Assembly (NCBI GenBank): GCA_030692685.1
Contig: JAUXZO010000099.1
Location: 1-64,000, forward strand
DNA length: 64,000 bases
DNA from: Acidovorax sp.
Lineage (GTDB): Bacteria; Pseudomonadota; Gammaproteobacteria; Burkholderiales; Burkholderiaceae_C
Reading direction: 5' to 3'
Shown one piece after another: positions 58,477-64,000 of the stretch. Numbering within the stretch: the first letter of the stretch is position 1; each line of letters begins with the position of its first letter. The notes under the pieces are model-generated. The model had not been told where the DNA came from and did not search any database. It saw only the letters and a list, made by a program, of their open reading frames with translations. The position numbers and the translations under genes were made by a program.

Positions 58477-60944
58477 CCGCAGCTTCCCAGGTGCCCACAC
58501 TGCGTGCAGTAGTCACAACCATCCTTGCGGATCACCGCGTGGGCGCCACATTCGCTGCACTTCTTGCCCGCCATGGCATGTGGCACGGCCAGTGGGGGCG
58601 GCGCGGGTTCATCCAGCGGCAGTTGCTGCTGCACCGGGTCGGCCACGCGGCGCGCCAAAATGTTCTGGATGGCATAGGCCATCGCCGCCACTTCGGAGTC
58701 GTGCCACATGGGCACCACCGCGCCGTCGTCCTTGCGGTGCGTGCCCAGGCGCACGGGTCCGCGGTCCCAGGCAACCTTGCGCATGTCGCTCAGGGCACGC
58801 TCCAGAAAACCACCGCGTGCTGCCAGCGACAGCATGCGCATGCTGGACGTGATCCATTGCTGCGACTCGCCGCTTTGCCCCACCGGCATGAAAAACTCGA
58901 TGGCGCGGTCTACCGTGCCTCCACCCAATCCAGCGACGCCCGTAGGAACCGGAAGGAACGAGACGATGAGGTACAGCGTTTTGTGGCCCTCTTGTGTCCA
59001 GTATTCAAGCTTTTCGGCGACTGCGGAGAGGCCGCCTTGGGGGCGGCTTTCGATGACCGTGCGCATGGGGTCTGCGGGCGATGAAGCAGCAGACGCCACA
59101 ACGGGTGCGGGTGCCGTTACAGGTGCGGACGTCGAGGCCGGCTCTGCGTGAACCTCCAGCACCGACCCCAAGATGGCGTTTGGACGGTAAGTGGCCAGGC
59201 CTTTGAGCTTGGCGCGCCAGGCCTGCAGGTACAGGTCCTTGAAATCGTCGTAGGGGTAGTCGGCCGGAATGTTCACCGTCTTGGAAATGGCGGTGTCCAC
59301 AAAGGGCTGCACCGCCTCCATCATCGCGATGTGGCCTTCAGCAGGCATTGCCAGGGCCGAGACAAAATAGTCCGGCAGCGCATTCACGTCGCCCCCCAGT
59401 TCACGGTAGAGGCGCCAAGCGTGGTCTTCCACCGCGTACTCCGAGGTGGTGCCATCGGCCTCACGCTTCTTGCGCTTGTACATCCACGAAAACGGCGGCT
59501 CGATGCCGTTGGAGGCGTTGTCGGCAAAGGCCAGGCTGACGGTGCCGGTGGGCGCGATGGAGAGCAGGTGGCTGTTGCGAATTCCGTGCTGACGAATGGC
59601 CGCCTTGAGTGAATCGGGCAGGCGGCTGGCAAACGTGCCTTCCGCCAGATAACCGATGGCATCGAACTTGGGAAACACACCTTTCTCGCGCGCCAGGTCT
59701 ACCGAGGCCGCATAAGCCGCATCGCGCATGCATTCGGCAATGCGCGCCGCCATGGTGCGGCCTTCGGGCAGGTCGTAGCGCACGCACAGCATGGCCAAGG
59801 TGTTGCCCATGCCGGTAAATCCCACGCCGATGCGCCGTTTCGCCATGGCCTCGTCGCGCTGTTGAGGCAATGGCCAGTAGGTCACATCCAGCACGTTGTC
59901 GAGTGCACGCACCTGCAGTGCAACCGATTTGGTGAAGGCATCAAAATCAAACGCGGCCACACCGCCGACGCCAAACGGGTACTGCACAAAGCGGGTCAGG
60001 ATGATGGGGCCGAGGTCGCAGCACCCGTAGGAGGGAAGTGGCTGCTCACCGCATGGATTCGTAGCCGCAATCTCTTCACAGTAATGCAGGTTGTTGTCTT
60101 CGTTGATGCGGCCCAGAAACAGAATGCCGGGCTCGGCAAAGTCGTAGGCCGACTTCATGATCGTGTCCCACAGCTCGCGGGCGGGCACGGTGGCGTAGAC
60201 CCATTGGCCGTCTTCGCGCTGGCGGGCGCCCTGCATCAGCAAGGCTTCGCCGGGCTTGGCTTTGTGCACCAGCTCCCATTGCGCGTGGTTTTGCACCGCG
60301 TGGATGAAATCATCCGACACGCCCACCGACACGTTGAAGTTGTTCCAGCGGCCCGGTGTACGCTTGGCGGTAATGAACTCGTGCACATCGGGGTGGTCGA
60401 TGCGCAGCACGCCCATCTGCGCGCCCCGACGGGCGCCTGCGCTCTCCACCGTGGAGCAAGACTGGTCGAACACGTTCATGTAACTGCACGGTCCCGACGC
60501 CATCGACGCGGTGCCCTTGACGTAGGCGCCCTTGGGCCGGATGCGCGAGAAGTCGTAACCCACGCCACCACCACGGCGCATGGTTTCTGCGGCCTCGCGC
60601 AGGGCTTCGTAGATGCCGGGGAAGCCTTCGTCGTCTACACCCTGGATGCAATCGCCCACGGGCTGCACAAAGCAGTTGATGAGCGTGGCCTGGATGGCCG
60701 TGCCTGCGGCGCTCATGATGCGGCCGGCCCCGATGGCGCCCGCTTTCAGATTCGCCAAAAACAGTGCCTCGTATTTGTCGCGCAGCTCAGGTTTCTCCAC
60801 GGACGCCAAGGCCCGTGCGACGCGCTGGTAAAGCTCGTCGGCGGTGGTCTCGCCAGATTTGAGGTACTTCTCGCGCAGCACATCAAGGCTGATGGGCTGC
60901 AAGGATGTGAGTGGGGCCAGGGAGGGGGTAGGTTCGCGCTTCAT
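58473..60944 (-). CDS. nrdJ: Class II (B12-dependent) ribonucleotide reductase NrdJ
   Basis: 823 residues from MKREPTPSLAPL. The N-terminal substrate cysteine is in LINCFVQPVGDC, the thiyl-radical site in NPCGEQPLPSYGCCDLG, and MRRGGGVGYDFSRIRPKG is a class II signature. The C-terminus carries a zinc finger (CSECG, CDYCTQCG) and redox cysteines near the end. It makes deoxyribonucleotides with adenosylcobalamin and needs no oxygen, suiting nitrate-respiring growth. I found no B12-box riboswitch in the 140 bp upstream. Its stop is coupled to nnrS. Confidence 0.94.
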   Translation of the reverse strand: MKREPTPSLAPLTSLQPISLDVLREKYLKSGETTADELYQRVARALASVEKPELRDKYEALFLANLKAGAIGAGRIMSAAGTAIQATLINCFVQPVGDCIQGVDDEGFPGIYEALREAAETMRRGGGVGYDFSRIRPKGAYVKGTASMASGPCSYMNVFDQSCSTVESAGARRGAQMGVLRIDHPDVHEFITAKRTPGRWNNFNVSVGVSDDFIHAVQNHAQWELVHKAKPGEALLMQGARQREDGQWVYATVPARELWDTIMKSAYDFAEPGILFLGRINEDNNLHYCEEIAATNPCGEQPLPSYGCCDLGPIILTRFVQYPFGVGGVAAFDFDAFTKSVALQVRALDNVLDVTYWPLPQQRDEAMAKRRIGVGFTGMGNTLAMLCVRYDLPEGRTMAARIAECMRDAAYAASVDLAREKGVFPKFDAIGYLAEGTFASRLPDSLKAAIRQHGIRNSHLLSIAPTGTVSLAFADNASNGIEPPFSWMYKRKKREADGTTSEYAVEDHAWRLYRELGGDVNALPDYFVSALAMPAEGHIAMMEAVQPFVDTAISKTVNIPADYPYDDFKDLYLQAWRAKLKGLATYRPNAILGSVLEVHAEPASTSAPVTAPAPVVASAASSPADPMRTVIESRPQGGLSAVAEKLEYWTQEGHKTLYLIVSFLPVPTGVAGLGGGTVDRAIEFFMPVGQSGESQQWITSSMRMLSLAARGGFLERALSDMRKVAWDRGPVRLGTHRKDDGAVVPMWHDSEVAAMAYAIQNILARRVADPVQQQLPLDEPAPPPLAVPHAMAGKKCSECGAHAVIRKDGCDYCTQCGHLGSCG

Positions 60945-61084
60945 GGGTGCAGATGATTGGTGTTCACACGATGTCAGCATTGCGCTCCGTCAACAAGGCA
61001 TCACAGGGACCCCCGCTCAGGCCGGGGTTGAACGCAGCGCGATGGCGCAGCGTTGCGCCAACCGCTAGCATGCGCCGCACGGCG

Positions 61085-61759
61085 CTAATCCACAAGCACT
61101 TGTCCGTCATGCTCTACGTAGGGGTGATACGGACCCGTCCCACTGTGATCTGCCCGGGACGCGGGTACAAAACCACCGCTTTGCACGTCAAAAACATGCA
61201 CCTCGCCCTCCTCGATCACATAGTGCCAGCCGTGCAGGCTGATCTGACCAGACTGGACACGACTGCGCACCATGGGGTACTCCATGAGGCGTTCGAGCTG
61301 CAGCACCACGGCGCGCTGTTCGGTGCGGCGCAGCACTTCGGGGCCGGGCTGCATGGGCAGCAGGGCTTCGCGCCCCAGGTCCAGCCAGCGGTTCAGGTTG
61401 GGTGCCTCGGACGAAACCTCACCATACATCGCCTTGATAGCCCCACAGTGACTGTGGCCGCACACCACAATGCGGCGCACGTGCAGATTGAGCACCGCAA
61501 ATTCAATGGCGGCTGTGGTTCCATGGTGTCCGTGCGACCCGTCATAGGGCGGGATGAATGCCCCGACATTTCGCACGAGAAACAACTCGCCCGGGCCCGC
61601 GCCTGTCAGCAGATAAGGCACCAGGCGCGAGTCGGAGCAACCGATGAACAAGGTGGTGGGGTGCTGTCCTTCGTCCACCAGCGTCTGAAACTGCTGGCGG
61701 TACTGCGGGAACGCGTCATCATGAAACCGACGCAGCCGGGCCAACAGCTCATCCGGCAT
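61085..61759 (-). CDS. can: Beta-class carbonic anhydrase
   Basis: 224 residues. Zinc ligands C41, H102 and C105 and the D43-R45 dyad are seen in FIGCSDSRLVP and VVCGHSHCGA. It interconverts CO2 and bicarbonate. It follows the NifM-like gene by 42 bp and may be the last gene of the nar transcript; 140 bp then separate it from nrdJ. Confidence 0.94.
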   Translation of the reverse strand: MPDELLARLRRFHDDAFPQYRQQFQTLVDEGQHPTTLFIGCSDSRLVPYLLTGAGPGELFLVRNVGAFIPPYDGSHGHHGTTAAIEFAVLNLHVRRIVVCGHSHCGAIKAMYGEVSSEAPNLNRWLDLGREALLPMQPGPEVLRRTEQRAVVLQLERLMEYPMVRSRVQSGQISLHGWHYVIEEGEVHVFDVQSGGFVPASRADHSGTGPYHPYVEHDGQVLVD

Positions 61760-61801
61760 GGCTTCTCGCCTTGCAGAGACGCTTGCCCACCTTCATGACG
61801 C

Positions 61802-62680
61802 TCATTGCACCAAAGGCGAATCCGCTGCTTCCAGCGCGATACCTTCCACCACTGCATCGCCTGCCAGCAAACTCATGTACTGGTGGAGCGCCCGCCCGCG
61901 TGACTGCATGGTCAGCACCCGCGCAATGCGCTCGCGCACTTCGACATACGGCGGCACCACGCCTTCTCGGCGCTCCAGCACTTCAATAATATGAAAGCCA
62001 AAACGGCTGTGCACCAGCGTGGGATGCACGCCCGTGCGTGCCTGGCCTTGCTGGGGGTGAAACAAGGCTTTGGTGAGCTCGGGGGCGCAGTCGTCCGGGC
62101 CAATCCAGCCAAGATCGCCGCCCTGGGCGCTGGTGGGGCAATTGGAGAGCTCTGATGCGAGTTGCGCAAAGCGGCTGTCGGCGGTGTCTTTGTGCGTCAA
62201 CTCCAGCAGTGCTCTTTCTGCGTGTACCGCCAGGGCTTGTACATTGATGCCGGGTGTCACAGCAAACAGGATATGGCGTACATGCAGCGCTTGCCCGACG
62301 GTGAACTGCGATGCATGGGCCTGGTGGTAGCGTTCGCACTCAGAATCGTCCGGCTCGGGGCTGATGACCTCGGCGTCCACCATGGACTCCAGCACCTCGC
62401 GGTCTGTCTCGGTAAGCTCTGGCGCGAGCGTTCCCACAAATGGCGCGAGGAGGCCCTGCTCCACAGCGTGTTGACGCAAAAGTTCGGCGTAAGCGCGCTC
62501 GCGCAATTCGCCTTCCGTGGGGCGAAGGCCCTGCGCATGCAGCGCGACGCCATTGATCGTAGCTACCGGCAACACCTGCACTTCCGCCGCCGGGCTGAAT
62601 GGAGCAGGCGCCCCCCCTCCACCTGCACAACCGCACGATCCACTGCCACAACCGCCCGAAGAAACCATGGAATCAGTCAT
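61802..62680 (-). CDS. NifM-like peptidylprolyl isomerase of the nar operon
   Basis: 292 residues. The N-terminus is unusual: GGCGSGSCGCAGGGG, a Gly-rich stretch with three cysteines. A SurA-like helical segment follows, then a parvulin domain (about 135-250: VRHILFAVTPGINVQ, GGDLGWIGPDDCAPELTKAL, SRFGFHIIEVLER). Such isomerases follow narI in many Burkholderiales and are thought to help nitrate reductase assembly. The start touches the narI stop. Confidence 0.88.
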   Translation of the reverse strand: MTDSMVSSGGCGSGSCGCAGGGGAPAPFSPAAEVQVLPVATINGVALHAQGLRPTEGELRERAYAELLRQHAVEQGLLAPFVGTLAPELTETDREVLESMVDAEVISPEPDDSECERYHQAHASQFTVGQALHVRHILFAVTPGINVQALAVHAERALLELTHKDTADSRFAQLASELSNCPTSAQGGDLGWIGPDDCAPELTKALFHPQQGQARTGVHPTLVHSRFGFHIIEVLERREGVVPPYVEVRERIARVLTMQSRGRALHQYMSLLAGDAVVEGIALEAADSPLVQ

Positions 62681-63474
62681 TACGAACGCCCTCCTTGTTG
62701 AGTCTCTTTACCACTGCGTGCGGAAGCTGAATGCACGTCTTGGACGCCCTGGGATGGAGCCGACGATTTGCGGGTGGTGGTCCCCAGATTCAGGCGGCGC
62801 GTGCGCACCACCTGGTAAGGGCGAATGAGGTAGAAGACCGATGCAAAGCCACTCCAGATGTGCACGAGGCGGCTGAAGGGAAACAACAAGAAGATCGTCA
62901 TCCCAAACACGATGTGCAGGAGATAAGGCCATGGCAAGCCCGACAACACCTCGGCATCTACCGCACGCAGCGTGAGAATGCGTTGCGCCCAGTCCGCCAA
63001 AATCAGCATGACCGACCCATCGGAGTGCGCCCAAGAAAAGGGCAGCGTGATCAGTCCCACCACCAACTGCACCCACAGGATGATCAGAATGGCCAGATCC
63101 GTCTTGTGGCTCGTGTAACGGATTCGATCGTCAAAGATCCGTCGATAGATCAGCATCGACAAGCCAATAAAGCAAATCACTCCAAAAAATCCGCCCGAAT
63201 AGATGGCGACTCTCTGCTTGACCGAGGCTTCCAGAAAATGCGCATAAAACGCGTGTGGTGCCAGTAGCCCGACCAAGTGCCCGAAGAACAGAAACAAGAT
63301 GCCTACGTGGAAAAGGTTACTGCCCCAGCGCAACAACCCCGTGCGCAGCATCTGCGACGAATCGCTTTTCCAGGTGTACTGGTCGCGGTCAAACCGCAGC
63401 AAGCTCCCCAGCAAAAATACGGTCAAACAAATGTAGGGATAGACCCCGAAAAGGAAGCTGTGCAAAGAGGTCAT
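62680..63474 (-). CDS. narI: Respiratory nitrate reductase gamma subunit NarI
   Basis: 264 residues with five membrane helices. SLHSFLFGVYPYICLTVFLLG at the N-terminus, histidine-bearing helices (FHVGILFLFFGHLVGLL and YLLHIVFGMTIFLLFPFSRLVH) that bind the two b haems. It passes quinol electrons to NarGH on the cytoplasmic side. It overlaps narJ by 4 bp. The last 40 residues are basic and Ser/Thr-rich, longer than in E. coli NarI (225). Confidence 0.95.
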   Translation of the reverse strand: MTSLHSFLFGVYPYICLTVFLLGSLLRFDRDQYTWKSDSSQMLRTGLLRWGSNLFHVGILFLFFGHLVGLLAPHAFYAHFLEASVKQRVAIYSGGFFGVICFIGLSMLIYRRIFDDRIRYTSHKTDLAILIILWVQLVVGLITLPFSWAHSDGSVMLILADWAQRILTLRAVDAEVLSGLPWPYLLHIVFGMTIFLLFPFSRLVHIWSGFASVFYLIRPYQVVRTRRLNLGTTTRKSSAPSQGVQDVHSASARSGKETQQGGRS

Positions 63475-64000
63475 GGTTGGACTCCGAGAGATGGACGTGT
63501 CGCACGGGCGGCATTGGGCACCATGTGAATAGGCTGCGCCTGGTCAGGTCGTGCCTGCCCCTTGGACGAGCAACCGTCGAACACCACGGGCTCCTCCCAC
63601 ACCGCATCGATGGGCTCATCGGCGACGACCTCGACAGGGGAGGCCTTTTCGCCCGCCAGTTCCAGTAGCGCGCCCAGAACAGCGGCGTAAGGGCTCTCGC
63701 GCTTTTGCAGTGCCGCGAAGATGACATTGAAAATGTGCGCCATCTCGCCCAAAAACTCACGCGCCTGTTTGGGCTCCAGCGTGGAGGCGAACTCCAGCAC
63801 CACAGGAACGAAATCAGGTAGTTCGCCCTCGCCCAGAAACAGCCCTGACTGTTCGTAGGTTTTGGTCAAATCGATCATGGCGGGGCCGCGATCGCGAGAA
63901 TCGCCATGCACGTGCTCGAACAGATGCAGCGACGTGGCACGGCCACGGTCAAACAACTCCACATACTCAGCCTCGACCTCCAGCGCGTCTTTGCGGCCAA
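63471..64000 (-). CDS. narJ: Nitrate reductase assembly chaperone NarJ (5' end beyond window)
   Basis: The frame stays open to the window edge, reading DALEVEAEYVELFDRGRATS and HLFEHVHGDSRDRGPAM, the conserved NarJ core. At least 176 residues are present; NarJ proteins are about 230. The internal GTG at 63962 is not the true start. NarJ inserts the molybdenum cofactor into NarG. narGH would be expected just beyond 64000. Confidence 0.93.
   Translation of the reverse strand, partial: GRKDALEVEAEYVELFDRGRATSLHLFEHVHGDSRDRGPAMIDLTKTYEQSGLFLGEGELPDFVPVVLEFASTLEPKQAREFLGEMAHIFNVIFAALQKRESPYAAVLGALLELAGEKASPVEVVADEPIDAVWEEPVVFDGCSSKGQARPDQAQPIHMVPNAARATRPSLGVQP

Noticed and set aside
60945..61084. 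Cobalamin riboswitch before nrdJ
   Set aside because: No B12-box-like sequence was recognised on the minus strand; only two short GC hairpins were seen. A covariance-model search would settle it.

Overview
The window is high-GC, densely packed DNA of a betaproteobacterium, most likely of the family Comamonadaceae (Acidovorax-like). This is inferred from gene content (DUF3567, the polyhydroxyalkanoate-system protein, Bug-type receptors, a narJI-peptidylprolyl isomerase block) and from two dispersed repeat families: a 26-27 bp element (5 clear copies) and a TAGCGCTT/AAGCGCTA hairpin element (6 copies). No tRNA, rRNA, CRISPR array or transposase was recognised.

Layout. 302-1808: divergent EamA exporter and Lrp/AsnC regulator. 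1871-15016: a phosphonate locus. On the minus strand lie the C-P lyase genes phnG-H-I-J, a phnO-like acetyltransferase, phnK-L-M, then phnC-D-E and an HD-domain protein with PhnZ-like metal ligands. On the plus strand run phnF, a 2H-phosphodiesterase-like DUF1045 gene and phnN, overlapping directly into arsC and arsH, with an MFS transporter behind. Matching GTATAGAC/GTCTAGAC palindromes lie between phnG and phnF and in front of phnC, and are predicted PhnF operators. There is no phnP in the window. 16337-24461: housekeeping and lipid-related genes (tag, a lipoprotein peptidase, a PHA-system protein, a nitroreductase, an HMG-CoA-lyase-like enzyme, acyl-CoA-binding protein, a wax ester/diacylglycerol acyltransferase, and a TetR/DUF1348 divergent pair with two near-identical operators). 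24533-34821: catabolic genes (tannase-like lipoprotein, LuxR regulator, M14 and M20 peptidases, argE, an orphan branched-chain-type binding protein, a molybdopterin oxidoreductase).

34943-45184 is a six-gene defence island on the minus strand: SNF2 helicase, AAA ATPase, DUF4276, Mod methyltransferase, DUF1016 nuclease, type III Res. Apart from gaps of 31 bp (helicase-ATPase) and 11 bp (DUF4276-mod), neighbouring genes overlap by 4 bp. The island is bracketed by a 154 bp direct repeat (about 95% identical) that duplicates the 3' end of the oxidoreductase gene, which marks it as inserted DNA.

45464-53825: a DJ-1/PfpI protein, YqhD-like alcohol dehydrogenase, an NHL-type lipoprotein, a Bug receptor, a FAH-family hydrolase divergent from an IclR regulator, and DUF3108 and DUF3567 proteins. 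53945-64000: an AbrB-type membrane protein, then a minus-strand anaerobic/nitrogen-oxide block: narJ (cut by the window end), narI, a NifM-like isomerase and beta-carbonic anhydrase, followed by class II ribonucleotide reductase nrdJ, nnrS, a nitroreductase, an SseB-like protein and a hemerythrin.
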